This document shows, piece after piece, positions 9,515 through 18,973 of a stretch of 64,000 nucleotides of DNA. Below the pieces are notes generated by a model. It did no database searches, was not told the origin of the DNA, and saw nothing but the letters and a program-made list of their open reading frames with translations. The stretch comes from an uncultured Alphaproteobacteria bacterium (GTDB lineage Bacteria; Pseudomonadota; Alphaproteobacteria; CADEGL01). The translations under genes and the position numbers were made by a program. Where the stretch lies: contig CADEGL010000001.1 of the NCBI GenBank assembly GCA_902826885.1, positions 72,957 through 136,956 on the forward strand. The letters run 5' to 3'. Position 1 is the stretch's first letter. Each line of letters starts with the position of its first letter.

Positions 9515-10858
9515 ATGGCGGCGCGCGACATCGCCCAGGGCGACGCCCGCAAGCCCGCGACCGGCCGCGTGGCCTATGTAAACGCGCGCCTGCTCGATCC
9601 CGCGAGCGGATTGGACGCCAAGGGCGGGCTGGTCACGGACGGCGAGGCCATCGCCGCGCTGGGGCCGGAGATTTCCGCCAAGGGCCAGCCCGAGGGCACC
9701 GCCATCGTCGATTGCGGCGGCCATTGCCTGGCGCCGGGCCTGGTCGACATGCGCGTGCAGGTGCGCGAGCCCGGCGAGGAGCACAAGGAAACCATCGCCA
9801 GCGCGAGCCGCGCGGCGGTTGCCGGCGGCGTGACCGCCATGGTCTGCCTGCCCAACACCGAGCCCTTGATCGACGACGTGGCCGTTCTGGAATTCGTCGC
9901 GCGGCGCGCGCGCGAGGTGAAGCTGTGCAAGATCTTCGCCTACGCGACCGTGACCAAGGGGTTGAAGGGCGAAGCATTGACCGAGATGGGTCTGTTGAAC
10001 GAGGCCGGCGCCACCGGCTTCACCGACGGCACGGCGGCGGTTTCCAACCCCCAGGTCATGCGCCGCGCCTTGTCATACGCCCGCGCGTTCGATGCGCTGG
10101 TGATCCAGCACCCGGAAGAGAAGCACCTGGCCGGCACGGGGGCCATGAACGAGGGCGAGATCGCGACGCGGCTCGGCTTGCCGGGCATTCCGGTCGCGGC
10201 CGAGCTGATCATGGTCGAACGCGACCTGCGCTTGGTTGAAATGACGCAAGGCCGCTATCACGCCGCGCACCTATCGACGGCCTTAGCACTCGACGAGATC
10301 CGCCAGGCCAAGCGCCGGGGGCTGCGCGTCACCTGCGATACGGCGCCGCCCTATTTCGCGCTGAACGAAAGCGCCGTGGGCGATTACCGCACCTTCGCCA
10401 AGCTGTCTCCGCCCTTGCGCAGCGAGGACGACCGCCGCGCGGTGGTGGCCGCGCTCAAGGACGGCACCATCGACGTGATCGCCAGCGACCACGCGCCGCA
10501 GGACCAAGATTCCAAGCGCGTGCCCTTCATGCAGGCGGAGTTCGGCACCTCGGGCCTCGAAACTCTCCTGGCCGTCTCGCTGGAGCTGTATCACGGCGGG
10601 CATCTGCCGCTCCTCAAGGTGCTGGAGCTGATGACAGTGCGGCCGGCCGACCTGTTGCGCCTGCCGCTCGGGCGCTTGAAGCCTGGCGCGCCGGCCGATC
10701 TGGTGCTGTTCGATCTCGACCGGCCCTGGCAGATCGACGCCGATCTTCTGGTCAGCAAATCCAAGAATTCGGCCTTCGACGAACGCCCGGTGCAGGGCGT
10801 GGTGCTGCGCACGGTGGTCGACGGGCGCGCCGTCTTCCTGCGCGACGCGGCGGGCTAG
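9515..10858 (+). CDS. pyrC: dihydroorotase-like protein PyrC, likely non-catalytic ATCase partner
   Basis: The 447-residue product aligns along its length with class I dihydroorotases: the PNTEP segment near residue 114, a histidine in YHAAHLST, and the aspartate in ASDHAPQ. The first metal motif, normally D-x-H-x-H-x-R, reads DMRVQVREPG at 78-87, so both histidines are replaced (R80 and Q82). In Pseudomonas and many alphaproteobacteria such proteins do not close the dihydroorotate ring but are needed to assemble active aspartate carbamoyltransferase. That role is inferred from the missing ligands and the position two bases behind pyrB. A separate active dihydroorotase should exist elsewhere in the genome. 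Confidence 0.9.
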   Translation: MAARDIAQGDARKPATGRVAYVNARLLDPASGLDAKGGLVTDGEAIAALGPEISAKGQPEGTAIVDCGGHCLAPGLVDMRVQVREPGEEHKETIASASRAAVAGGVTAMVCLPNTEPLIDDVAVLEFVARRAREVKLCKIFAYATVTKGLKGEALTEMGLLNEAGATGFTDGTAAVSNPQVMRRALSYARAFDALVIQHPEEKHLAGTGAMNEGEIATRLGLPGIPVAAELIMVERDLRLVEMTQGRYHAAHLSTALALDEIRQAKRRGLRVTCDTAPPYFALNESAVGDYRTFAKLSPPLRSEDDRRAVVAALKDGTIDVIASDHAPQDQDSKRVPFMQAEFGTSGLETLLAVSLELYHGGHLPLLKVLELMTVRPADLLRLPLGRLKPGAPADLVLFDLDRPWQIDADLLVSKSKNSAFDERPVQGVVLRTVVDGRAVFLRDAAG

Positions 10859-10861
10859 GCC

Positions 10862-11536
10862 ATGGAGCATCCTCTTCTCGAAGGCATGCCGCCGGCATGG
10901 GGACCGCTGGAGCAGGTCTGGCCGTTCTATGCCGCGGTGCTCGGCGGCTATCTGTTGGGCTCGATTCCGTTCGGCCTGGTCGTCACCTGGCTCGCGGGCC
11001 TGGGCGATGTGCGCCGCATCGGCTCGGGCAATATCGGCGCGACCAACGTGCTGCGCACGGGGCGCAAGGACCTGGCCGCGCTCACGCTCCTGCTCGACGG
11101 CGGCAAGGGCGCCGCCGCGGTCCTGATCGCCACGGCCTATCTGGGCGCGGGTGCCGGCATGATCGCGGGCGGGGCGGCGCTGCTCGGCCACTGCTTCCCC
11201 GTCTGGCTCCGCTTCAAGGGCGGCAAAGGCATTGCGACCGCCCTTGGCCTGGCACTGGCGCTCGACTGGAAGGCCGGACTGGCGATGGTTGTTATATGGC
11301 TCGTGGTCGCGGGCGTGACGCGGTTCTCGTCCTTGGCTGGCGTGCTCTCCGCCGTCGCGGCACCCGCCCTGTTCAAATGGCTGGGGACCGAGCAAATGGG
11401 CCAGTTCGCCATCGGCATCGCCATGCTGATCATCCTGCGCCACATAGCGAACCTGCGCCGCCTGATGAAGGGTCAGGAGCCGCGTATCGGCGAGACGAAG
11501 AACGACGACGGCACCCGCGCCGGCACCGGCGGCTGA
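10862..11536 (+). CDS. plsY: glycerol-3-phosphate acyltransferase PlsY
   Basis: PlsY is the inner-membrane enzyme that transfers acyl groups from acyl phosphate to glycerol-3-phosphate, the first step of phospholipid synthesis. Visible family motifs are GYLLGSIPFGLVV, the RRIGSGNIGATNVLR loop, the GKGAAAV loop and FKGGKGIATALG. The product has about five membrane segments and 224 residues, with a short hydrophilic tail. The gene starts three bases after the pyrC stop and is followed 14 bases later by dprA, so pyrB-pyrC-plsY-dprA is probably one transcription unit. Confidence 0.96.
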   Translation: MEHPLLEGMPPAWGPLEQVWPFYAAVLGGYLLGSIPFGLVVTWLAGLGDVRRIGSGNIGATNVLRTGRKDLAALTLLLDGGKGAAAVLIATAYLGAGAGMIAGGAALLGHCFPVWLRFKGGKGIATALGLALALDWKAGLAMVVIWLVVAGVTRFSSLAGVLSAVAAPALFKWLGTEQMGQFAIGIAMLIILRHIANLRRLMKGQEPRIGETKNDDGTRAGTGG

Positions 11537-11550
11537 AAGCGGAGGGCGCG

Positions 11551-12660
11551 ATGCCGGCCCTCTCGCCCCGTGAACGTCTTGACCGGCTGCGCCTCGCGCG
11601 GAGCGAGAATGTCGGACCCGTCACCTTCCAGCGCCTGATCGACCGTTTCGGCTCCGCGGGCGCGGCGCTGGAGGCGTTGCCCAATCTTGCGCGTCAAGGC
11701 GGCCGGCGCGGCCCCGTGCGCCTATGCCCGGAAGCAGACGCCCTTCACGAGGCCGAGGCAATCGAGCGGCTGGGCGCACGGCTGCTCGTCCTTGGCGACG
11801 ACACATACCCCGCGCCCCTGTCCGCCATCGCCGATCCGCCGCCCGCGCTTTCCGTGCTGGGCGACGTCGCCCTCCTGTCCCGCCCCGCGGTCGCCATGGT
11901 AGGCGCACGCAACGCGTCCGCAGCCGGCCGCCGCTTCGCCCGCACTTTGGCCGGAGAGATCGGTCAATCTGGCTTCGCCGTCGTCTCCGGCCTGGCGCGG
12001 GGCATCGACACGGCCTCTCACGAGGGTGCTCTCACCACCGGTACCATCGCCGTCGTCGCGGGCGGCGTCGACGTGATCTATCCGGAAGAGAACCGCGCGC
12101 TTCACGGCCAGATCGCAAGCCAGGGTACCATCGTCGCGGAAATGCCGCCCGGCACCGAGCCCATTGCCGCCCTGTTTCCCCGCCGCAACCGGACCATCTC
12201 CGGCCTGGCGTTGGGCACCGTGGTGGTCGAGGCCGCCCTGCGCTCTGGCTCCCTCATCACCGCCCGGCAGGCCTTGGATCAGGGCCGCGAAGTCTTCGCC
12301 GTCCCGGGCTCGCCCCAAGACCCGCGCGCCCGGGGCTCCAACGACCTGATCCGCCAGGGCGCCACCCTGGTGGAAGGCGCCGCCGACATTCTGGCCGTTT
12401 TGGCCCCGATCGCGGGAACTCACCCCAATTCGCGTGTTAAAATATTGAATACAAAAGATAACTTAGAGGACCTGTCCGCGCGTGACATGGACGAATCAAG
12501 GAACAAAGTCCTTATATTACTGAGCCCAACACCCGTCGCGGTTGACGAAATCGTTCGGCAATGCCAATTGTCACCCGCGACCGTCTCCTTGGTGCTTTTG
12601 GAGCTCGAGCTGGCGGGACGGTTGGAGCGGCACCCTGGCAATCAGGTGTCCATCCTTTAA
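11551..12660 (+). CDS. dprA: DNA-processing protein DprA (Smf)
   Basis: DprA loads RecA onto incoming single-stranded DNA during natural transformation. The Rossmann-like core is clear, with MVGARNAS, SGLARGIDTASHEGAL and FPRRNRTISGLA motifs, preceded by a helix-hairpin-like N-terminus and followed by a winged-helix C-terminus (about residues 305-369). The ATG at 11551 follows GGAGGGC. The same frame is open far upstream, but that part overlaps plsY and lacks DprA similarity. The last roughly 60 codons, after the core, are noticeably richer in A/T than the rest. Confidence 0.95.
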   Translation: MPALSPRERLDRLRLARSENVGPVTFQRLIDRFGSAGAALEALPNLARQGGRRGPVRLCPEADALHEAEAIERLGARLLVLGDDTYPAPLSAIADPPPALSVLGDVALLSRPAVAMVGARNASAAGRRFARTLAGEIGQSGFAVVSGLARGIDTASHEGALTTGTIAVVAGGVDVIYPEENRALHGQIASQGTIVAEMPPGTEPIAALFPRRNRTISGLALGTVVVEAALRSGSLITARQALDQGREVFAVPGSPQDPRARGSNDLIRQGATLVEGAADILAVLAPIAGTHPNSRVKILNTKDNLEDLSARDMDESRNKVLILLSPTPVAVDEIVRQCQLSPATVSLVLLELELAGRLERHPGNQVSIL

Positions 12661-12710
12661 ACCTTTGTAAAAACGGACTTTTTTGAATTCAACTGGGACA
12701 CCGGGTGAAT

Positions 12711-15326
12711 ATGAACGTCGTTGTCGTTGAATCGCCCACCAAGGCCAAGACCATCAATAAGTACTTGGGCAAGGACTACACGGTGATCGCCAGTTACGGT
12801 CACGTGCGGGACCTGCCGCCCAAGGACGGATCGGTGCGTCCAGACAGCGACTTCGAGATGCTCTGGCAGGTCGACGACCGGGCCGAGAAGCCGATCGGCG
12901 CCATCGCCAAGGCGCTCAAGGGCGCCAAACGCCTCATTCTAGCCACCGACCCAGACCGCGAGGGCGAAGCCATCTCTTGGCACGTCCGCGAGGTGCTCAA
13001 TCAGCGCAAGGCTCTGGACGACATTGAAGTGAAGCGTGTGGTCTTCCATGAGGTGACCAAGGACGCCGTCCTGGATGCCATGAAGCATCCGCGCGAGTTG
13101 AACCGCGAACTGATCGAGGCCTATCTGGCCCGCCGCGCGCTCGATTATCTGGTGGGTTTCAGCCTGTCGCCGGTGCTGTGGCGCAAGCTACCCGGCAGCC
13201 GCTCGGCCGGCCGCGTTCAGTCGGTCGCCCTGCGCCTGATCTGCGAGCGCGAAGCCGAGATCGAGGCCTTCAAGCCGCGCGAATACTGGACCATCGAGGT
13301 CGACTTCAAGACCAAGGACGGCGCGAGCGTGACCGCGCGCCTGACGCATCACGACGGCGTGAAGCTCGACAAGTTCGCCCTGCCCGACGAAAAGTCCGCG
13401 CGCGCCGTGGCCGATGCCATCGCAGCGCGCGAGTTCGCGGTCAAATCGGTCGAGAAGTCGCGCACGCGCCGCAACCCTTATCCCCCCTTCACCACCTCGA
13501 CCCTGCAGCAGGAAGCCAGCCGCAAACTGCGCTTCAGCGCCATGCGCACCATGCGCTTGGCCCAGCAGCTCTACGAGGGCGTGGAAATCGGTGGCGAATC
13601 GGTCGGACTCATTACTTATATGCGAACCGACAGTGTCCAGATGTCGAACGAGGCGGTCGCCTCCTCGCGCGCCATGGTGCAGTCCGACTACGGCGCGAAT
13701 TACTTGTCCGAAAAGCCCCGCGTCTACAAGACTAAGGCCAAGAACGCACAAGAGGCGCACGAGTGTGTGCGCCCGACCGATACGACGCGCCGTCCGAAGG
13801 ATGTGGCCAGCTATCTGGATGCCGATCAGCAGCGCCTCTACGAGTTGATCTGGAAGCGCGCGGTCGCGAGCCAAATGGCCAGCGCCGAGTTCGACCAGGT
13901 GGCTGCCGACATCGGCTCCGACGACGGCAAGATCGTATTGCGCGCGACCGGCTCGACCATGGTCTTCGACGGCTTCCTGACGCTCTACCAGGAAGACCGC
14001 GACGATCCAGCCGAGGATGAAGAAGGCGAAAGCCGCGCCCTGCCGCCGCTCACGAACGGCGACCGAATGGCGCGTGGCGCGGTCAAGCCCGAGCAGCATT
14101 TCACCCAACCGCCGCCGCGTTACAGCGAAGCCAGCCTGGTGAAACGGCTGGAAGAGTTGGGTATCGGCCGTCCGTCCACCTACGCCAGCATCCTCGAGAT
14201 TTTGCGCACACGTGAATATGTCCGCATGGACAAGGCGCGCTTCGTGCCCGAGGACCGCGGGCGTATCGTGACCGTCTTTCTGTCGAATTTCTTCGAGCGC
14301 TACGTCCAGTACAACTTCACCGCCGAGATGGAGGAAAAGCTCGACGAGGTCTCGGACGGCAAGATCGATTGGAAGGCCGTCTTGCGCGACTTCTGGCAGC
14401 ATTTCCATCAGGCCGTCGCCGGCACCAAGGACCTGTCGGTCTCGCAGGTCATCACCTCGCTGGACGAGCAATTGGGGCCGCATTTCTTTCCCGCGCGCGC
14501 CGACGGCACCGATCCGCGCGCCTGCCCGTCCTGCGGCGAAGGCCGCGTGGGTTTGAAACTCGGCAAGTTCGGCGCCTTCGTCGGCTGCTCGCGCTATCCG
14601 GAATGTAAATACACCGGCCAGCTCGCGGCGGGCGGCTTGAACGGCGGCGATGCCGAGCTGGCCGCGGGCCCCAAGGTTTTGGGCAACGACCCCGAGACCG
14701 GCCGCCAAGTGACCGTACGCAAAGGCCCTTACGGCTATTACTTCCAATTGGACGCGGCCGACGAGAAGGCCAAGCCCAAGCGCGTCTCGATTCCGAAGGG
14801 CAGCGATCCCGCCGCCGCGGAATTGGAAACGGCGCTAAAGCTCTTGTCCCTGCCTCGTCAGGTTGGCATCCATCCGGAAACGGGAAAGACGATCACGGCC
14901 GCCATTGGCCGTTTCGGCCCCTATATCCTGCATGACGGCACCTACCGTTCGGTCGAATCGACCGAGGATCTGTTCACCATCGGCGTGAACCGTGCGGTCG
15001 ATATGCTGGCGGAGGCACCCAAGCGCGGCGGCACGCGCCTGCGCACGGTCGGGGCTCATCCCGAGGACAATGCGCCCGTCGCAATCATGTCCGGCCGCTA
15101 CGGTCCTTATCTCAAGCACGGCAAGACCAACGCGCCCATTCCGAAGGACAAGAGTCCCGAGGAAGTCACGATGGAAGAGGCCGTGGCGCTCCTGGCCGCC
15201 CGCAAGGCCAGCGGCGGCGGCAAGCGCTTCGGCGGCCGCGGCAAAGCGAAGGCGCGCGCCGACGCGCCGCCCAAGGCCGCCGCCAACGCCAAGCGCAAGA
15301 CAGCGCGCCGGGCCGCCGCGGGCTGA
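12711..15326 (+). CDS. topA: DNA topoisomerase I
   Basis: This type IA topoisomerase relaxes negatively supercoiled DNA. The TOPRIM domain starts at the N-terminus (VVVESPTKAKTINKYLG, then ATDPDREGEAISWH). The catalytic tyrosine is Y303 in LITYMRTDS. One four-cysteine zinc finger (CPSC and two further Cys) lies near residue 605, followed by several C-terminal topoisomerase repeat units (GRFGPYI, GRYGPYL) and an Ala/Lys-rich tail. I use the ATG at 12711; a GTG at 12705 is equally possible. It sits 50 bases behind dprA and nine before rnr, the usual alphaproteobacterial order. Confidence 0.97.
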   Translation: MNVVVVESPTKAKTINKYLGKDYTVIASYGHVRDLPPKDGSVRPDSDFEMLWQVDDRAEKPIGAIAKALKGAKRLILATDPDREGEAISWHVREVLNQRKALDDIEVKRVVFHEVTKDAVLDAMKHPRELNRELIEAYLARRALDYLVGFSLSPVLWRKLPGSRSAGRVQSVALRLICEREAEIEAFKPREYWTIEVDFKTKDGASVTARLTHHDGVKLDKFALPDEKSARAVADAIAAREFAVKSVEKSRTRRNPYPPFTTSTLQQEASRKLRFSAMRTMRLAQQLYEGVEIGGESVGLITYMRTDSVQMSNEAVASSRAMVQSDYGANYLSEKPRVYKTKAKNAQEAHECVRPTDTTRRPKDVASYLDADQQRLYELIWKRAVASQMASAEFDQVAADIGSDDGKIVLRATGSTMVFDGFLTLYQEDRDDPAEDEEGESRALPPLTNGDRMARGAVKPEQHFTQPPPRYSEASLVKRLEELGIGRPSTYASILEILRTREYVRMDKARFVPEDRGRIVTVFLSNFFERYVQYNFTAEMEEKLDEVSDGKIDWKAVLRDFWQHFHQAVAGTKDLSVSQVITSLDEQLGPHFFPARADGTDPRACPSCGEGRVGLKLGKFGAFVGCSRYPECKYTGQLAAGGLNGGDAELAAGPKVLGNDPETGRQVTVRKGPYGYYFQLDAADEKAKPKRVSIPKGSDPAAAELETALKLLSLPRQVGIHPETGKTITAAIGRFGPYILHDGTYRSVESTEDLFTIGVNRAVDMLAEAPKRGGTRLRTVGAHPEDNAPVAIMSGRYGPYLKHGKTNAPIPKDKSPEEVTMEEAVALLAARKASGGGKRFGGRGKAKARADAPPKAAANAKRKTARRAAAG

Positions 15327-15335
15327 CCGGCGTCT

Positions 15336-17573
15336 GTGGTCAAGTCCCGCCGGCGCGGCGCACCGTTCCCCACCAAAGACCAGATTGTCGCTTTCATCCG
15401 CGACAATCCCTCGCGCGTGGGCAAGCGCGAGATTGCGCGCGCCTTCAACGTCACCGGCGCCGACCGCATCCCGCTCAAGGCCTTGCTGAAAGAACTTGAG
15501 GCCGAGGGAGTTCTGGTACGCGAAGCCGGACACCGCCTGGCACCGCCTGGCGCCTTGCCCGAGATCACCGTGATCGAGATCAGCGGCGTCGACCGCGACG
15601 GCGATGTTCACGCTCGCCCGGCCGAATGGGAATCGGACACGCCACCACCCAAGATCCTGGTTCAGTACACACGCAAACGCGGTTATTCCCCCGGAAAGGG
15701 CGAACGTGTCCTGGCCCGCCTACGGCGCGAAAGCGAAGGCGTCTACTCCGCCGAGGTCCTGCGCGCGGTCGAGAATGCCCCCGCCCGGGTCATCGGCGTG
15801 TTCGAGCGGCAAGGCGACGGCAGCGGCCGCGTGCGGCCGGCCGACCGGCGCAACAAGGCCGAGTACATCATTCCGGCGCGCGATGTGGGCAATGCCCGGA
15901 AGGGTGACATCGTAGCGGTGCTGCCATCCTCCGCCCCGCGCCTGGGGCCGATTCGCGCCCGGGTTGTCGACCGTATCGGCCGCGAGGACGATCCGCGCAC
16001 GATCAGCCTGATCGCCGCCCATACCCAGGGTATTCCGCTCGAGTTTCCCGCCGACGCGATCGCGCAGGCCGAGGCGTGCCGCCCCGCGCCGCTCGACGGC
16101 CGGACCGATCTGCGCCGCATTCCCTTGATCACCATCGATGGTTCGGACGCGCGCGATTTCGACGATGCCGTCTTCGCAGAAGCGGACCCGGACCATCCCG
16201 GCGGCTGGCACCTGATCGTAGCCATCGCCGACGTGGCTTGGTACGTGCGGCCGGGCGACGCGCTCGATCGCTCGGCGCTTCAGCGCGGCACGTCGGTCTA
16301 TTTTCCCGACCGCGTCATCCCGATGCTGCCCGAGGCGCTGTCGAACGACCTTTGCTCGCTGCGACCGCGCGAGGATCGCGCGACCTTGGCCGCACATATC
16401 TGGATCGATGCGCAAGGCCGCATCCGTCGCCATCGCTTCGAACGCGCCATGATCCGCTCGGCCGCGCGCCTAACTTACGATCAGGTGCAGGCTGCGCGCG
16501 ACGGCGCGCCCGATGACGCGACCGGCCCGTTGATGGAGCGCGTCATCGCCCCGCTCTATGGCGCCTATGAAGTCATGGCCGCCGCGCGCGACAAGCGCGG
16601 CGCGCTCGATCTCGACATGCCCGAGCGTAAGGTGGAGATCGGCGAGGACGGCCATATCAGCCGCATCGCGCCGCGCCGGCGCTTCGACAGCCACAAGCTG
16701 ATCGAGGAATTCATGATCGCGGCCAACGTGGCCGCGGCCGAGACGCTGGAGGCGCGCCACACGCCGTGCATGTACCGGGTCCACGATGTGCCGGACCCAG
16801 CCAAGGTCGCGGCCTTGGCGGACTTCGTCGCCGCGCTCGGCTTCCGCATGGCCAAGGGACAGGTCATGACGGCCACCCAATTCAACCGCCTTTTGGCTCA
16901 GGCGCGCGGGACGCCGCACTGGGAATTGATCAACGACATGATCCTCAGGACCCAGTCCCAGGCGGTCTATTCGCCCGACAATCTGGGTCATTTCGGCTTG
17001 GGCCTGCGACGCTATAGCCACTTCACCTCACCCATCCGGCGCTATGCCGACCTTCTGGTGCATCGCGGTCTGATCCGGGCGCTGGGATTGGGCGAAGGCG
17101 GCTTGCCCGACAGCGCCGAAGCCGCATTCGAGGACCTAGGCGTTCGTATCTCGGCCATGGAGCGGCGAGGCATGCTGGCGGAGCGCGAGGCGCTGGACCG
17201 CTATATCACCGCCTTCATGGCCGAACACGTAGAGGCCGAATTCCAGGGCCGTGTCACCGGGGTCACCCGGGTAGGGTTGTTTGTTACGCTCGACGAGACA
17301 GGCGCCAACGGGCTCATTCCCATCCGCAGCCTGGAGCCTCGAGATTTCTATTTCCACGATGAGCGCCATCAGCGCCTAGTAGGCGAGCGAACAGGCCGCT
17401 ACTTCTTGTTGGGAATGCGGGTCACTGTGCGATTGGTCGAAGCCAACACCCTGACCGGCAGCCTGCTTTTCGATCTGATCGAGGGGGGCGAAACCGGCTC
17501 CGTCAGCCGAGCTACAAAGACAAATTTCCAAAAACGCGGCAGCCAGCGCCGACATTTGCCCCGCCAGCGGTGA
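15336..17573 (+). CDS. rnr: ribonuclease R (RNB-family exoribonuclease)
   Basis: RNase R degrades structured RNA 3' to 5'. The N-terminal winged helix (residues about 20-75), cold-shock domains, central RNB domain with the catalytic aspartate cluster in DGSDARDFDDAVF, the SPIRRYADLLVHR motif, and a C-terminal S1 domain (VTGVTRVGLFVTLDETG) are in the normal order. The length of 745 residues fits the family. Translation starts at a GTG at 15336, ten bases after topA, and no ATG is available before the winged-helix domain. It is the last gene of the housekeeping block before the first polysaccharide block. Confidence 0.96.
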   Translation: MVKSRRRGAPFPTKDQIVAFIRDNPSRVGKREIARAFNVTGADRIPLKALLKELEAEGVLVREAGHRLAPPGALPEITVIEISGVDRDGDVHARPAEWESDTPPPKILVQYTRKRGYSPGKGERVLARLRRESEGVYSAEVLRAVENAPARVIGVFERQGDGSGRVRPADRRNKAEYIIPARDVGNARKGDIVAVLPSSAPRLGPIRARVVDRIGREDDPRTISLIAAHTQGIPLEFPADAIAQAEACRPAPLDGRTDLRRIPLITIDGSDARDFDDAVFAEADPDHPGGWHLIVAIADVAWYVRPGDALDRSALQRGTSVYFPDRVIPMLPEALSNDLCSLRPREDRATLAAHIWIDAQGRIRRHRFERAMIRSAARLTYDQVQAARDGAPDDATGPLMERVIAPLYGAYEVMAAARDKRGALDLDMPERKVEIGEDGHISRIAPRRRFDSHKLIEEFMIAANVAAAETLEARHTPCMYRVHDVPDPAKVAALADFVAALGFRMAKGQVMTATQFNRLLAQARGTPHWELINDMILRTQSQAVYSPDNLGHFGLGLRRYSHFTSPIRRYADLLVHRGLIRALGLGEGGLPDSAEAAFEDLGVRISAMERRGMLAEREALDRYITAFMAEHVEAEFQGRVTGVTRVGLFVTLDETGANGLIPIRSLEPRDFYFHDERHQRLVGERTGRYFLLGMRVTVRLVEANTLTGSLLFDLIEGGETGSVSRATKTNFQKRGSQRRHLPRQR

Positions 17574-17641
17574 ATGGGCCTTAGGGTCCGCCACACCTTT
17601 GTCACGCGTAATTCTATCCGTTGAGGTGCTGAATCCGCGGC

Positions 17642-18973
17642 ATGATCATCGTCGACAACGCCATCAAGTGGTGTGCGACCGAAAGGAGGCCTATCGGCGT
17701 CGCGCTGATCGGCCCGGGCTTCATGGGGCGCGCTGTCGCGCTGCAGATCGCGACAAAAGTTCCAGCCATCCGCCTTGTCTCGATCGTTACGCGCGATCCC
17801 CAACAAACGCTGGAAGCGTGTCCGGGTATCGGGATCGCGGATGCCGAGATCGCCGAGACAGCGGGTGACCTGCGCCGCGCGTTTCGCGACGGCAAGACCG
17901 CCATCATGGAAGATTGGCGGCCAAGCATCGAATCGGAACTGGTTGACGTCGTCCTCGACACGACCGGCTCGCTGGAATATGCGGCCGGCATACTGCTTCA
18001 GGCGATCGCGCATCAGAAGCATGTCGTGCTGATGAACGCGGAGCTCGACGGCACGATCGGGCCGCTTCTCAAGCGAAAAGCAGACGAGGCCGGCGTGGTC
18101 TACACGAACGTCGATGGCGATCAGCCTGGCGTCACTATGAATCTGTACCGATTCGTATGCGGTCTGGGAGTGACGCCGGTTCTCTGCGGGAACATCAAAG
18201 GCCTGCACGACCCCTATCGCACGCCGGAAACCCAAAAGGAATTCGCCACCCGCTGGGGTCAGAAGGCTGCGATGGTGACATCCTTTGCCGACGGCACGAA
18301 AGTCTCCTTCGAGCAGGCAATCATCGCCAACGCTACCGGCATGTCGGTCGGCAAAAGAGGCATGTTCGGCCCCAGCGTGCCCGCCGGAACGCCCATCGAA
18401 ACCGCGGCTGCGCTGTTTCCCGCCTCGATGCTTCTCGATTCAAATGGCATTGTTGACTACGTCATCGGGGCGGCGCCCGCCCCAGGCGTCTTCGTCCTGG
18501 GAACGACAGCGGACGAGCGGCAAAAACATTTTCTCGCGCTCTATAAGTTGGGCACCGGCCCAATCTACTGCTTTTACACGCCGTATCACCTTTGTCATTT
18601 TGAAGTGCCCAATACAATCGCACGCGCGGCTTTGCTGGGCGACGCGACGATCGCCCCCATCGGCGCGCCGCGCGTGGATGTCGTTGCGGCGGCGAAGCGC
18701 GACCTCAGGGCCGGAGAGACGCTCGACGACCTCGGCCACTTCATGACTTATGGGCTTTGCGAGAACGCAATCACAGCGCACTCGGAGCGCCTGCTTCCGA
18801 TCGGTATCGCGCCCGGCTGCCGCCTTACGCGCGATCTGCCGAAGGACGACATCCTGACCTACGACGACGTTGTCTTGCCCGGACATCGGTTGATCGACGA
18901 ATTACGCGCCGAACAAGATCAAACATTTTTTGAATCCGTTTCAGTATCGGAACCGCAAAAGGTCACCGCATAG
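17642..18973 (+). CDS. NAD(P)-dependent oxidoreductase with C-terminal SAF domain (homoserine dehydrogenase-like)
   Basis: The 443-residue product has an N-terminal Rossmann fold with GPGFMGRA near residue 23 and a catalytic domain like that of homoserine dehydrogenase-like proteins. A C-terminal SAF-type segment (AKRDLRAGETLDDLGHF through LTRDLPKDDILTYDDV) follows. Members of this group occur in sugar and surface-polysaccharide clusters, but their substrates are mostly unknown. It begins 68 bases after rnr and converges with the next glycosyltransferase, overlapping it by 11 bases. It opens the first surface-glycan block. The name describes the fold, not a proven reaction. Confidence 0.75.
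   Translation: MIIVDNAIKWCATERRPIGVALIGPGFMGRAVALQIATKVPAIRLVSIVTRDPQQTLEACPGIGIADAEIAETAGDLRRAFRDGKTAIMEDWRPSIESELVDVVLDTTGSLEYAAGILLQAIAHQKHVVLMNAELDGTIGPLLKRKADEAGVVYTNVDGDQPGVTMNLYRFVCGLGVTPVLCGNIKGLHDPYRTPETQKEFATRWGQKAAMVTSFADGTKVSFEQAIIANATGMSVGKRGMFGPSVPAGTPIETAAALFPASMLLDSNGIVDYVIGAAPAPGVFVLGTTADERQKHFLALYKLGTGPIYCFYTPYHLCHFEVPNTIARAALLGDATIAPIGAPRVDVVAAAKRDLRAGETLDDLGHFMTYGLCENAITAHSERLLPIGIAPGCRLTRDLPKDDILTYDDVVLPGHRLIDELRAEQDQTFFESVSVSEPQKVTA

Noticed and set aside
13188-14747. 519-codon open frame on the minus strand inside topA
   Set aside because: It lies fully opposite topA, has a low-complexity composition and no motifs; GC-rich third positions of topA create it.
15531-15550. 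Direct duplication CACCGCCTGG twice within rnr
   Set aside because: Only two copies and the rnr reading frame and domain order remain intact; probably a chance or slippage event without consequence.
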